Assembly (NCBI RefSeq): GCF_004322395.1
Contig: NZ_SCTW01000101.1
Coordinates: 1-64,000 of the forward strand
Direction of reading: 5' to 3'
Source: Methylobacter sp.
Lineage (GTDB): Bacteria > Pseudomonadota > Gammaproteobacteria > Methylococcales > Methylomonadaceae
DNA length: 64,000 nucleotides
Below, one piece after another: positions 1 to 9,231 of the stretch; the stretch's first letter is position 1, and each line of letters begins with the position of its first letter. A model generated the notes under the pieces. It saw only the letters and a list, made by a program, of their open reading frames with translations, did not search any database and was not told the origin of the DNA. The position numbers were made by a program, and so were the translations under genes.

Positions 1-314
1 TTGAAGATGTGTTAGAGCAAATCGTTGGCGAGATTGAAGACGAGCACGACGAGCATGAAGACGAAGGTTATATATTTCAGCGCAGTTCAAGTGAGTATAT
101 GATTAAAGCGCTGACGCCGATGGATGAGTTTGACGAATACTTTTCCACGCATCTGGCAACGGATGAATATGACACCGTTGGCGGTTTTATTGTCAGTCAG
201 CTTGAACATATGCCGAAAAAAGGTGAGAGCCTTGTTGTAGATTCAATGAGATTTGAAGTCGTTAGAGCGGATAGCCGACGCGTACATTTAATAAAACTAA
301 AAATAATTGAGTAG
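1..314 (+). CDS. CorC/HlyC-family transporter, C-terminal fragment
   Basis: The 5' end lies outside the window; the visible frame runs from base 3 to a TAG stop at 312-314, about 103 codons. The segment begins with a very acidic linker rich in Glu, Asp and His, followed by an ~80-residue domain with a Gly-Gly-Phe-Ile turn and a Gly-Glu-Ser-Leu strand. This matches the CorC_HlyC (transporter-associated) domain that closes CorC/hemolysin-C type CBS-domain proteins, implicated in magnesium and cobalt efflux. The CBS domains that would confirm the family are upstream and not visible, so either the soluble CorC form or a membrane-anchored CNNM-like form is possible. Confidence 0.75.
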   Translation, partial: EDVLEQIVGEIEDEHDEHEDEGYIFQRSSSEYMIKALTPMDEFDEYFSTHLATDEYDTVGGFIVSQLEHMPKKGESLVVDSMRFEVVRADSRRVHLIKLKIIE

Positions 315-591
315 TTAAAAAGCCGGCAAGGGACAGGCGTAGGTTTTTGGTAGGTCGTTTATGATAGAAATTACGCATTGATAGATAATGTAAAATCTGA
401 AGATTAAACAGCCGTAGTCAACGAAAACCTCCGCACTGATAAAAAATAAACCGTCCTACAGCCCGTTGCACTTTACAATGTACATAGGGCTTCTAAACAT
501 GATTTGCCGGATCGGATAAAGGCTTAAAATGCCTGATGCAAGGGCGACCGGATCGATCACCCTTTATAGAAGAGACGTTGCGCTAACGCTT

Positions 592-2454
592 CTACGCGCA
601 AAACTTCTCAATCCGGGCAAGAATGCCTTGGGTATCCAGACCGCACAGCGACAGCAATTCCTCTCGGGTACCTTGCTCGACAAAGCTGTCCGGCAGGCCG
701 ATATTCAACACCGGCATCAGGATTTGTTGCGCTTGCAGGAAATCGTTGACGGCACTGCCCGCACCACCGGCGAGTACGTTTTCTTCGACGGTAATCAGTA
801 CGTCGTGGCTCTTGGCTAATTCAAGTACCAGTTCGGTATCGATAGGTTTGACGAAACGCATGTTGACAACGGTTGCGCCGAGTTGTTTGCCCGCTTCCAT
901 AGACGGGGTTACCATGCTGCCCCAAGCCAGAATGGCAATACGGCTACCTTGGTGACGAATTTCTGCCTTACCCAGCGGCAATGCGGTCATTGTTTTGTTG
1001 ATCGCAGCGCCGGGGCCTTTGCCACGCGGATAACGCACCGAGGCTGGGCCTTGATGCATAAAGCCGGTATAGAGCATTTGCCGGCATTCGTTTTCATCGG
1101 CTGGGGCCATGACCAGCATATTCGGAATGCAGCGCATGTAACTGTAATCGAAACTACCGGCATGGGTCGGACCGTCGGGGCCGACTAAACCTGCGCGGTC
1201 CAATGCGAATAACACATCCAGGTTTTGGATTGCGACATCATGAATCATCTGGTCGTAAGCCCGTTGCAGGAATGTCGAATAAATCGCTACGACGGGTTTG
1301 GCGCCTTGGCAAGCCTGTCCTGCGGCAAGCGTTACCGCGTGTTGTTCGGCAATCGCGACATCGAAATAACGCTTTGGATAACACTCCGAAAATTTGACCA
1401 GCCCCGAACCTTCACGCATAGCCGGAGTAATGCCTAATAAACGCTCGTCTTGTGCCGCCATGTCGCAGAGCCATTCGCCGAATACTTCAGTGTAAGTCGG
1501 ATGCGGGGAGGGCGCTGATTTGGGCAGGCAATCCTTGCTGGGATCGAAAGCCGGTACGCCATGATAGGCCAACGGATCTTTTTCTGCAGGCGGGTAACCC
1601 TTGCCTTTTTGGGTGACGATATGCAAAAAGCGCGGCCCGGTAATATCTTTTAGGTTTTCCAGCGTGGATACCAGCATGTCCATGTCATGCCCGTCAATCG
1701 GGCCGATATAGTTAAAGCCCAGTTCCTCAAACAAGGTGCCCGGTACAATCATGCCTTTCATGTGTTCCTCGGTGCGTCGCGCCAGTTCCCAGACGCTGGG
1801 TATGCTGCTTAAAGCTTTTTTGCTGCCTTCGCGCATTGAGGAATAAAATTTGCTGGACAAAATCTTGCTCAGGTAATTATTCATCGCGCCGACCGGCGGC
1901 GAGATCGACATGTCGTTATCGTTCAGGATCACCAACAAATTAGCATCCAGCGCGCCTGCATGATTCATTGCTTCAAACGCCATGCCGCCGGTGATGCTGC
2001 CGTCGCCGATGATCGCGACCATTTTCTTGTCTTCGCCTTTTAACTCGGACGCAATCGCCATGCCTAAGGCTGCGCTGATCGACGTGCTGGAGTGGCCGAC
2101 GCCAAACGCATCGTATTCGCTCTCAGCCCGGCTCGGAAATGCCGATACCCCGTCTCGGGTTCGAATGGTGGTCATCCGCTCTTTGCGTCCGGTCAGAATT
2201 TTGTGCGGGTAAGCCTGATGGCCGACATCCCAAACCAGCTGATCGGAAGGCGTATCGAATACGTAATGCAAGGCTATAGTCAACTCAACCGTACCTAAAC
2301 CTGCGGAAAAATGGCCGCCGGAAATGCTCACGGTATGGGTTAAATAGTCGCGCAGTTCTTTTGCCAAAGGCTTAAGCTGGTTTTTCGACAGCTTGCGCAC
2401 ATCGGCAGGGGTATTGATGTCTTTGAGCAGAGGGTAGTTATGTAATGTATTCAT
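592..2454 (-). CDS. dxs: 1-deoxy-D-xylulose-5-phosphate synthase
   Basis: Thiamine-diphosphate enzyme that condenses pyruvate and glyceraldehyde 3-phosphate into DXP, first step of the MEP isoprenoid pathway. At 620 residues it has full family length. Visible signatures are the [13 protein letters not shown] stretch with the downstream NDNDMSIS (ThDP/Mg site, near residue 150-180), an [11 protein letters not shown] segment with the catalytic Glu of the transketolase fold, and [15 protein letters not shown]. It is the last gene of the hopanoid run: its ATG follows the copD stop by one base, so translation is probably coupled. Its position suggests precursor supply is co-expressed with squalene and hopanoid synthesis. 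Confidence 0.96.
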   Translation of the reverse strand: MNTLHNYPLLKDINTPADVRKLSKNQLKPLAKELRDYLTHTVSISGGHFSAGLGTVELTIALHYVFDTPSDQLVWDVGHQAYPHKILTGRKERMTTIRTRDGVSAFPSRAESEYDAFGVGHSSTSISAALGMAIASELKGEDKKMVAIIGDGSITGGMAFEAMNHAGALDANLLVILNDNDMSISPPVGAMNNYLSKILSSKFYSSMREGSKKALSSIPSVWELARRTEEHMKGMIVPGTLFEELGFNYIGPIDGHDMDMLVSTLENLKDITGPRFLHIVTQKGKGYPPAEKDPLAYHGVPAFDPSKDCLPKSAPSPHPTYTEVFGEWLCDMAAQDERLLGITPAMREGSGLVKFSECYPKRYFDVAIAEQHAVTLAAGQACQGAKPVVAIYSTFLQRAYDQMIHDVAIQNLDVLFALDRAGLVGPDGPTHAGSFDYSYMRCIPNMLVMAPADENECRQMLYTGFMHQGPASVRYPRGKGPGAAINKTMTALPLGKAEIRHQGSRIAILAWGSMVTPSMEAGKQLGATVVNMRFVKPIDTELVLELAKSHDVLITVEENVLAGGAGSAVNDFLQAQQILMPVLNIGLPDSFVEQGTREELLSLCGLDTQGILARIEKFCA

Positions 2455-2455
2455 A

Positions 2456-4093
2456 TTAGTAAAGAGGTTCGCGATAGAACATCAGGATGATGCCAATCTG
2501 AAACAGGGCGGCAACAGAAATAAAACCGGCAATATCCTTGCCTGGTCTGTCCAGTTTTAATTCCAGCCAACGACCGCTGGCCAGAATGAGGGAAAAAATC
2601 CCCATCATGGTATGGCCGACCTGGATAAGGAAGGCACTTTTGGGTTGAAAGCCTACATGGGAATGGGTAAGCAGCATTAAACCGCCAAAAGCCGCCAGCA
2701 ACGGGAAAACAAAAGGCAGTTTGCTGTCCGGGTTTTTGGTTATCCGGGCGCTCAGTTCAATAATGCCGAGCACAAACACCAGTAAGGTCGCAATCCGGTG
2801 CTGCAATACTTCGCCGTTATTAAAAGTACTCTCCCAGAAGCCTATCGGACCCAAAGGCCAAGTTTCCGCATCGCTACGAAAAAACAGGAAAATGCCAAGC
2901 AGGACAAAACCCAGTGGCCAGTATTTGAATTTCTCAAAGCCGGATTTTTGCACGTAAGACAGCATTGCAAAGAAACTCATCACAGTCAGGAAAATGCCGG
3001 AGATGTTATGGTTATAATTCGACCATTCGGTGGCTGCTAGAGAAGGCACTTGGCCGACAATTGCCACACGGCCCGCTTCACCCGCGATTAAATCGGTATG
3101 CGTGGGCGAGCTGGTTCTTGGAATCTGCGGGCTAAAAGTGTTTAAAACTTCCTGCCAGCTTGCGGTCAGGTTTGGAATATCAATAGCCGGGGGCTGGGAA
3201 GCCAAGCTGGCAGCGGTAAATAACAAGGTGACCAAAACAAAGGTTTCCGCTTCAACGTAATAAGGAACGCGGTTATTTAATGCGTGACTGTTGCCGGTAA
3301 TCCCGAATTTTAATACGGCGGATTTATTTAAGAAGGCAAATCCCAGCGCAATGCCCATTAAGATTATTTTTACCGTCAATAAATTGCCGTAGCCGGTGCC
3401 GATCAGGCCGTTCCAGGTATCGATATATTGCAATGCAATAGGCAAACCCGAGATCAGGATCATCGCAACCGAGGCTATGCCGAACTTGGTGAAGCGCTTA
3501 AGCATTAAAGGCCATAATCCCTCGGCAACTTGATTGCTGCTGCGTAAAAGCCAAAGGTTGACCAGTTGGAAAATGCCGCCGATCCAGGCCGCCGCGGCTA
3601 CTTGATGGATGACTGTCAGCGACATCAAGGTAATCTGGTTTTCAAAGCGTCCCGCGCCATGCACCAGCCAAGCGCCGGAAATAATCATCGGCAAAGCCAG
3701 GATGCCGGCTGTTATCCAGTGCTGCTTGGAAAAAGGATTCTTGCTGAGGTATTGATAGCAGTAACCTGCCGAAAATACAGCCAATATGGTGCGTATTATG
3801 CCGCCGATGAACTGCGTTGTATCGGCAAATTCGGGAAACGGCCAGCGTTCAAGTACGCAGGTCATTAACCAAACTTTAAGGATTATTTTAAAAAACTGGG
3901 CGGCAGCGAGCCAAAAACCACCCTTATAGAGAAGAGCGATGGTTTTTTGAAGTAATACCTCTGAATACCCGTCTTGGTAATTCCACGGACGCAATACAAA
4001 AAGTCCCCAGAACAGGCTGCCGATTGCTAGCGAATAGCAAATCAGGTCAAACCCGCCGATAAGGGAATCAAGAAAATCAGCTATGCCGGCCAT
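2456..4093 (-). CDS. copD: CopD-type copper transport membrane protein
   Basis: A polytopic inner-membrane protein of 545 residues with about a dozen hydrophobic segments. The [15 protein letters not shown] stretch (middle third) is the characteristic His-containing helix of the CopD domain. The protein is longer than a bare CopD domain (~300 residues); extra helices lie on both sides. A TAGGAGC ribosome-binding site precedes the ATG, and the gene follows copC by nine bases. CopD proteins work with periplasmic CopC and are linked to copper import or homeostasis. Location between hpnO and dxs is unusual. Exact transport direction cannot be judged from sequence. Confidence 0.85.
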   Translation of the reverse strand: MAGIADFLDSLIGGFDLICYSLAIGSLFWGLFVLRPWNYQDGYSEVLLQKTIALLYKGGFWLAAAQFFKIILKVWLMTCVLERWPFPEFADTTQFIGGIIRTILAVFSAGYCYQYLSKNPFSKQHWITAGILALPMIISGAWLVHGAGRFENQITLMSLTVIHQVAAAAWIGGIFQLVNLWLLRSSNQVAEGLWPLMLKRFTKFGIASVAMILISGLPIALQYIDTWNGLIGTGYGNLLTVKIILMGIALGFAFLNKSAVLKFGITGNSHALNNRVPYYVEAETFVLVTLLFTAASLASQPPAIDIPNLTASWQEVLNTFSPQIPRTSSPTHTDLIAGEAGRVAIVGQVPSLAATEWSNYNHNISGIFLTVMSFFAMLSYVQKSGFEKFKYWPLGFVLLGIFLFFRSDAETWPLGPIGFWESTFNNGEVLQHRIATLLVFVLGIIELSARITKNPDSKLPFVFPLLAAFGGLMLLTHSHVGFQPKSAFLIQVGHTMMGIFSLILASGRWLELKLDRPGKDIAGFISVAALFQIGIILMFYREPLY

Positions 4094-4102
4094 TGCAAGC
4101 TC

Positions 4103-4459
4103 CTATTTAGAAACGGAAAAATGAATAACGTCTTCTGTTAAATGACCATCGGCAGCGAAGACTTTAAATCTGAGGGCATAATCGCCTGACTCCAGTGGCG
4201 GAACCTGGATAATGATCTGGCCTTGTTTGCTGCCGGTGGAGGTTGATAGCAATTGATGTTTATCGCCTTTGCTAACCAGGAAAATCTGCGACAAACCCAG
4301 TTCAATCTGGGAATTAAACGACAGTTCGACTTTTGCCGGGGTGTTGGCATGAATGGGAGCGATTTTCAGGGAATAGTCGGTTATCACCGCATGAGCTTCA
4401 GCCCATTGAACCTGACACAATGCTAAGAACAATAAACATATTGAAATGATTTTTTTCAT
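4103..4459 (-). CDS. copC: CopC-type periplasmic copper-binding protein
   Basis: A 118-residue exported protein. I place the start at the ATG at 4459, preceded by GGAGAAAGG, rather than at the in-frame GTG 21 bases upstream which overlaps hpnO. Signal peptide is MKKIISICLLFLALCQ..., with predicted cleavage after AEA leaving an N-terminal His. The mature protein has the Ig-like CopC fold pattern and ends with ADGHLTEDVIHF, so the His1 plus Asp/His set that binds Cu(II) in CopC proteins appears conserved; the Met-rich Cu(I) site is absent. It is directly followed by copD, the usual pair. Confidence 0.88.
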   Translation of the reverse strand: MKKIISICLLFLALCQVQWAEAHAVITDYSLKIAPIHANTPAKVELSFNSQIELGLSQIFLVSKGDKHQLLSTSTGSKQGQIIIQVPPLESGDYALRFKVFAADGHLTEDVIHFSVSK

Positions 4460-4476
4460 TACCTTTCTCCGTTTAA

Positions 4477-5862
4477 TCACTTTTTGCCTTTTAAAGCATG
4501 ACCAGCCAAATTTTTGCCTAAATCCCAGATGGAGCCGGGGATTTGGTGGGTATCGGCTATGGCTTTATCAAATGAGTTGACTATGGTGTCTCGGTCTTTT
4601 TGGGTTAAGTTCAACGGCGGCAACAGTTTGACCACGTTCATGCCGTGTCCTGCAACCTGCGTTAAAATGTGATGTTCTTTAAATAAAGGGATAGTGATCA
4701 TTTGGCAGAACAAGCCTTTATTAGCCGCCTCCAGCATTGCCCAAGCCGCTTTCAGTTTCAAGCTCTTAGGCGACTGGAATTCAATCGCAATCATCATGCC
4801 CTTGCCGCGCGCTTCTTTAAGGAATTCGTATTTCCCGGCCATCGCATTCAGGCTGTCGATAATGTCGGTGCCCACTTTCATGCTGTTTTCCACCAGTTTT
4901 TCATCTTCCATAACATGCAGCGTGGCAAGTCCGGCAGCCATTGCCATATTGTTTTTGGAGAAAGTGGAACCATGCACGACAGCTCTATCCATGCGGTTGT
5001 AAACAGTATCCATGATTTTCTGTGTCATCGCGACCCCGCCGACCGGAACAAAACCGCCGGACAGGGCTTTGGCCATGCAGATCATATCAGGCTTGACGTT
5101 CCAGTGATCGATGGCCCAGAATTTTCCGGTGCGCCCTAAGCCGGTTTGGACTTCATCGGCGACAAACAAAGTGCCGTATTTTTTGCATAAGCGTTCGACT
5201 TCCGGCAAATAATTGTCATCCGGTACATTAACGCCTTTGCCCTGAATAGGTTCGACGATAAAAGCGGCCACGTCTTTGTCGCTTAAAGCTTGTTCCAGTG
5301 CGGTAAGATCATTGAAAGGAACAGCGCTGCAACCGGGTAGTAGCGGTCCGAAACCCTCGCGGAAAATATTTTCGCCGTTCAATGACAGCGACCCCATGGT
5401 CAGACCATGATAGCCGTGTTCGCAGAAGACGATTTTTTCGCGTTTGGTGGTATAGCGGGCAAATTTGATTGCCGCTTCTACCGATTCGGTGCCGGAATTG
5501 CAAAAGAACATTTTGTTCAGGTTTTCCGGTGTGGTTTTCAGGATTTCCTGGGCCAGTAATCCGCTGAGTACCGATACATCCATTTGCACCAAGTTAGGTA
5601 ATTCCAGCGTTAAGGTTTCTGTTAATGCGCTGATAACGGCCGGATGATTGCGGCCGATCGCAAATACGCCGAAACCGCTCAATAAGTCCAGATATTCCGT
5701 GCCTTCCTGGTCGTAGAGATATTGTCCGACAGCTTTTTGATAGTGGCGGTCATAGCCTATGGTCTTTAACACCCTGACCATTTGATTGTTCAAATGTTGT
5801 TCGTGCAGATCGAATTTGTCAGTGCTGTGTTGAGAAAAAAGTTCGGCGATGCTGAATGACAT
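4477..5862 (-). CDS. hpnO: HpnO, hopanoid side-chain aminotransferase (class III, PLP)
   Basis: Class-III aminotransferase of 461 residues, related to ornithine/acetylornithine aminotransferases. FVADEVQTGLGRTG and MAKALSGGFVPVGG (PLP Lys) are visible. HpnO proteins are required for aminobacteriohopanetriol formation in other bacteria, converting the ribose-derived side chain to the amino form. Assignment rests on location immediately downstream of hpnN and the family, since the sequence alone would also fit an ornithine or putrescine aminotransferase. I choose the ATG at 5862 (GAGG upstream) over the in-frame TTG at 5874. Type I methanotrophs are known for amino-hopanepolyols, which fits. 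Confidence 0.82.
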   Translation of the reverse strand: MSFSIAELFSQHSTDKFDLHEQHLNNQMVRVLKTIGYDRHYQKAVGQYLYDQEGTEYLDLLSGFGVFAIGRNHPAVISALTETLTLELPNLVQMDVSVLSGLLAQEILKTTPENLNKMFFCNSGTESVEAAIKFARYTTKREKIVFCEHGYHGLTMGSLSLNGENIFREGFGPLLPGCSAVPFNDLTALEQALSDKDVAAFIVEPIQGKGVNVPDDNYLPEVERLCKKYGTLFVADEVQTGLGRTGKFWAIDHWNVKPDMICMAKALSGGFVPVGGVAMTQKIMDTVYNRMDRAVVHGSTFSKNNMAMAAGLATLHVMEDEKLVENSMKVGTDIIDSLNAMAGKYEFLKEARGKGMMIAIEFQSPKSLKLKAAWAMLEAANKGLFCQMITIPLFKEHHILTQVAGHGMNVVKLLPPLNLTQKDRDTIVNSFDKAIADTHQIPGSIWDLGKNLAGHALKGKK

Positions 5863-5878
5863 TAGGTACCTCAAAAAA

Positions 5879-8506
5879 TTAAATGCTTTTGCCGCTGAAA
5901 GCAGGCAGGACTATTAAAGAACACATCACTGTGAAAGTAAGGCCTATGGCCAATACTAAACCCATGCTTGCCATACCCTGATGAGCGGTGAAAGCAAGGC
6001 TTGAAAAACTGCACAAGGTTGTTATGGAGCTGAAAATAATGCCTCGGGTGGTGCTGCTTTGCAGTAAATTTTCATCTTCACATGAACAGGAATGGTGCCT
6101 GTGCATGATAAGGATGCTGCTGTCGATGCCCATGCCGAGCAGTAAGGGCAGGGCAATGATATTAGCGAAATTGAAAGGGTTATCCAGTAACACGTTGGTT
6201 GCGCCGGTCAGCATAGCGGCAAGCAATAAGGGCATGATGATCAATAGGGTCTTTCTGATGCTTCTGTACATTAGCAATAATAACACCACAATGGCAACAA
6301 AAGCACCGCTAAAGGCTTTAATAAATGCCTTGACTATCGCATCGCCTCCGGCCTGGTTGATAATCGGAAGCCCCGACACATTACTGTCAACGGTTTGCAC
6401 TTCGGTGACGAATTCTTTCAAATTGTCCGGCTTGTTTTGATCTTTTTCTGGCATGATCAGGACTCTATACAAGCCGGTAGCGCTGATCCAGTGCGATCTT
6501 ATCTCCAACGGTAAATCGTCCAGCCCAAACGGTATGGCTGTCAAGCTGGTTCTAAGGCGTTCTATGGTAAATGGCAGCAAGCCTAAGATGTTTTTTTCCA
6601 ATTGTATGTAACCGGCTGCCGGAGTCTGAGCGCCGTCCGCACGTTGGATAAACGTTTCGATGCGCTGTTGTAACTGCTGTAAAGTTTGCTCCGATACATT
6701 AGGGGATTTTTCAATGATGGCTTTTTTAAGTTCTTCATTGAATTTGACCAATGCGTCCCGTTGGTTTGCAGTATCGAGCGTGTTATCGAAGTTTTTAAGT
6801 TGCCCGCCCAGCATAAGATTTAAATCTTCAATTGTTGCCAGTTTTTCGTCTTGATCTTTAGCGACAAAACTCGCCAAAGTGATGGACTCGTGTACCGATG
6901 GCTGTTGCGCCAGTTGGCTGGTAATTTTTCCGGCCGCTTCAAGACTGCTTGCCAAAGCGGTTAGGGCAAAAGGAGAATCGGTTTTGGATGTTAGCAGTTC
7001 TTTGATAGTTACGACCGATTCGCTGTTTGGGTCTCTAAGGTTGATAGGATTGTAATCAAAGGTAAGATCGGTCAATACAAAGCAGGCGCCGATGCCTAGC
7101 AATATGGAGACGATTTTAATGCCCGTTGAAAAGCGAAAAGGGAAAGTGATTATAAATGCCGGAGTTAACGGCGAGCGTATCGGCTTTGCGTTATCGACAG
7201 GAAAAACGCAGAATAAGGCCGGCAATACGGTTAGTGAAATAATCAGGCCGATAAAGATGCCGCCGCCTGAAATAACGCCCAATTCGGATACCCCTGCATA
7301 ATCGGTCGGTATAAACGCAAAAAAGCCGATTGCTGTGGCAAGGGCGCATAAAAACAATGATGATCCGACATCTCTGATACTGATCAGAATGGCTTCACTA
7401 TTCGATAGGCCGTCCGCCTTGCCTTCTCGATAATGCAGGCAAATATGAACCGCGTAATCAACGCCAAGACCAATATATAAACTGGCAAAGGCAATCGAAA
7501 TAACATTTAAATGCCCTACAGTAATGGCCGCGAACCCGGCTGTGAATATTAAGCCCATAACCAGAACGATATAGGTTGTAATCAGTAATCTTACTGATCG
7601 CAGGCCTATCCATTGGACTCCGAATACTAAAATCAACGACAACAAACCTGAGAAAGTGGCGCCTTTGGTGACGCTCTCAAGTTCTTCATGTTCCAACGCG
7701 GTTTCGCCGGTCATCCGAATTTTCAGCGACGGATTTTCTGCCATCATGGCATGACTGATTTCTCGAGCTGCCGATAGTGCGACATCAGCGGGCAGCATCT
7801 CATTAAAATGCATTTTAGGCTTGGCGATGACGATAGTCCGGTTAAGTTGGGGTTGTGCGTCTGCGCTTTTATCGTTGTTCGGCTTATTTTCGGAAAGTAT
7901 GTTCTGCCAGGACAAATAGTGCGATTGACCGTATAACTGATTTTTCAGAACATCGTCGATAGCAATAAGTATCGGATTTAAGTCCATAGGCAGGGCGTTG
8001 TCATGCCGGTTAAGTGCTTGGCCGATAATGCCGAATAGGCCTTCGAGGTGATAATTCTGTGCCAGATGCCCTATAAAAGGCTGGGCATCAGTGAGTTTTT
8101 TGGCGTAATGGTCCAGATCGTTTTGATCGAGATAAAGCAGGGCCTGTTGCCTGAAAAAAGCATTGTCAGTGGGTATGTAGGCGGAGTCAAAGCGATCATT
8201 TGCTTTGCTTAACTGTTCGGCAAGTTTGCCGGCAGCCAAGGACGTTTCTTCCGGCGTTTCGGCTTCAACTGCAAAAATAATGGTAGTGGCATCCTCGGGA
8301 AATGCCTGGTTAAAGTGTGCCTGATTTTGCTGGAAAGGCAGGTTAGGCGACAGCATTTCAGCAGTGTTGGTGTTAATCTCCAAATTTTTAAGGGTGTAGT
8401 GCAAAGTCGCACCACAGAGCAACAGAGATAACAATAACAGCGTCCACGGACAGCGCATGATTTGGCGTTCGCACCAGCCGATAAGGGTGTTGAAAAAAGA
8501 TGACAT
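5879..8506 (-). CDS. hpnN: HpnN, RND-family hopanoid transporter
   Basis: An 875-residue RND/MMPL transporter. One N-terminal transmembrane segment is followed by a large periplasmic loop, then a block of helices with GLGVDYAVHICLHY, a second large loop (residues ~480-690), and a second block with LGMGIDSSILIMHRHH. This duplicated arrangement with Asp in the fourth/tenth helix motifs is the RND pattern. HpnN moves hopanoids to the outer membrane in Rhodopseudomonas and Burkholderia. It sits between hpnG (5 bases) and hpnO (16 bases to the chosen start) in the same direction, supporting the hopanoid assignment over a generic MMPL exporter. Confidence 0.92.
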   Translation of the reverse strand: MSSFFNTLIGWCERQIMRCPWTLLLLSLLLCGATLHYTLKNLEINTNTAEMLSPNLPFQQNQAHFNQAFPEDATTIIFAVEAETPEETSLAAGKLAEQLSKANDRFDSAYIPTDNAFFRQQALLYLDQNDLDHYAKKLTDAQPFIGHLAQNYHLEGLFGIIGQALNRHDNALPMDLNPILIAIDDVLKNQLYGQSHYLSWQNILSENKPNNDKSADAQPQLNRTIVIAKPKMHFNEMLPADVALSAAREISHAMMAENPSLKIRMTGETALEHEELESVTKGATFSGLLSLILVFGVQWIGLRSVRLLITTYIVLVMGLIFTAGFAAITVGHLNVISIAFASLYIGLGVDYAVHICLHYREGKADGLSNSEAILISIRDVGSSLFLCALATAIGFFAFIPTDYAGVSELGVISGGGIFIGLIISLTVLPALFCVFPVDNAKPIRSPLTPAFIITFPFRFSTGIKIVSILLGIGACFVLTDLTFDYNPINLRDPNSESVVTIKELLTSKTDSPFALTALASSLEAAGKITSQLAQQPSVHESITLASFVAKDQDEKLATIEDLNLMLGGQLKNFDNTLDTANQRDALVKFNEELKKAIIEKSPNVSEQTLQQLQQRIETFIQRADGAQTPAAGYIQLEKNILGLLPFTIERLRTSLTAIPFGLDDLPLEIRSHWISATGLYRVLIMPEKDQNKPDNLKEFVTEVQTVDSNVSGLPIINQAGGDAIVKAFIKAFSGAFVAIVVLLLLMYRSIRKTLLIIMPLLLAAMLTGATNVLLDNPFNFANIIALPLLLGMGIDSSILIMHRHHSCSCEDENLLQSSTTRGIIFSSITTLCSFSSLAFTAHQGMASMGLVLAIGLTFTVMCSLIVLPAFSGKSI

Positions 8507-8511
8507 GCTGT

Positions 8512-9231
8512 TTATTGGTCTTGGCTGGGTAAAACGGTCAAATGGCCGAGCTGTTTAGCGACCAATTTTAACGTGTTTTTTGCGTTATTGAAATGCAGGC
8601 CCAGTTTTATAAGTCCCGGTAATTCGGCAGGATGTAGCGCGATAAATAATAACAATTTACCGAGTATGATGTCACCCTCATTGTTAAGCGAGTGATTGAT
8701 GGCTTTGGGTAAATCCATGCTAACCGGATCGGCAATGGCCCGGATAGCTAGAAAAGGCGCATTGTGTTGCCGGGCAACTTTGGCTACGGCGATACTTTCC
8801 ATATCCAATGCGACAGCGCCGGTTTGTGTATGCAGATGCTTTTTATCGTTGCCGGTAGCTACGATGTTTTTGCTTTCAGCTAAACTGCCGAGGTGGATTT
8901 TTAGAGAGGTTGAAAGTAAGTTTGCGGCATGGCTGTGCCAGTCGGAGCGAATGCCGATTTGATTACTCTCAACATCTATCAGGGTATCTGCCAAGACCAG
9001 ATCGCCCGGTTTTAATGTTTCGATGAGGGCGGCGGCGCAACCCCAGCTAATCAATCGGGTAGCGCCTTGTGCGATCAATAACTCGGATGCTGTGCGTGCA
9101 TTGTCGGCACCTGCGCCGGAATAGGCGAGAACGGTATTATCGGTAATAAAAACACAGCGCCCTTTATCAATTTTTTTTGAGGTCAGGGTGCTGATTTCTT
9201 CCGGTAAAGCGACGACAATGCCAGTGATCAC
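8512..9231 (-). CDS. hpnG: HpnG, adenosylhopane nucleosidase/phosphorylase
   Basis: A 239-residue member of the purine nucleoside phosphorylase / MTA-SAH nucleosidase superfamily. The N-terminus GIVVALPEEI and the ALDMESIAVAKVA motif (purine/ribose site with the catalytic-region Glu) are visible. In hopanoid synthesis HpnG releases adenine from adenosylhopane made by HpnH, leaving ribosylhopane or its phosphate. Its ATG overlaps the shc stop by four bases (ATGA), implying translational coupling. A general MTA/SAH nucleosidase is less likely given the context. Confidence 0.9.
   Translation of the reverse strand: MITGIVVALPEEISTLTSKKIDKGRCVFITDNTVLAYSGAGADNARTASELLIAQGATRLISWGCAAALIETLKPGDLVLADTLIDVESNQIGIRSDWHSHAANLLSTSLKIHLGSLAESKNIVATGNDKKHLHTQTGAVALDMESIAVAKVARQHNAPFLAIRAIADPVSMDLPKAINHSLNNEGDIILGKLLLFIALHPAELPGLIKLGLHFNNAKNTLKLVAKQLGHLTVLPSQDQ

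Noticed and set aside
540-565. Hairpin AAGGGTGATC...GGTCGCCCTT after dxs as terminator
   Set aside because: Needs two G-T pairs and has no following T-run; too weak to list.
529-1437. Plus-strand open frames opposite dxs
   Set aside because: They lie entirely within or antisense to the well-supported dxs gene.
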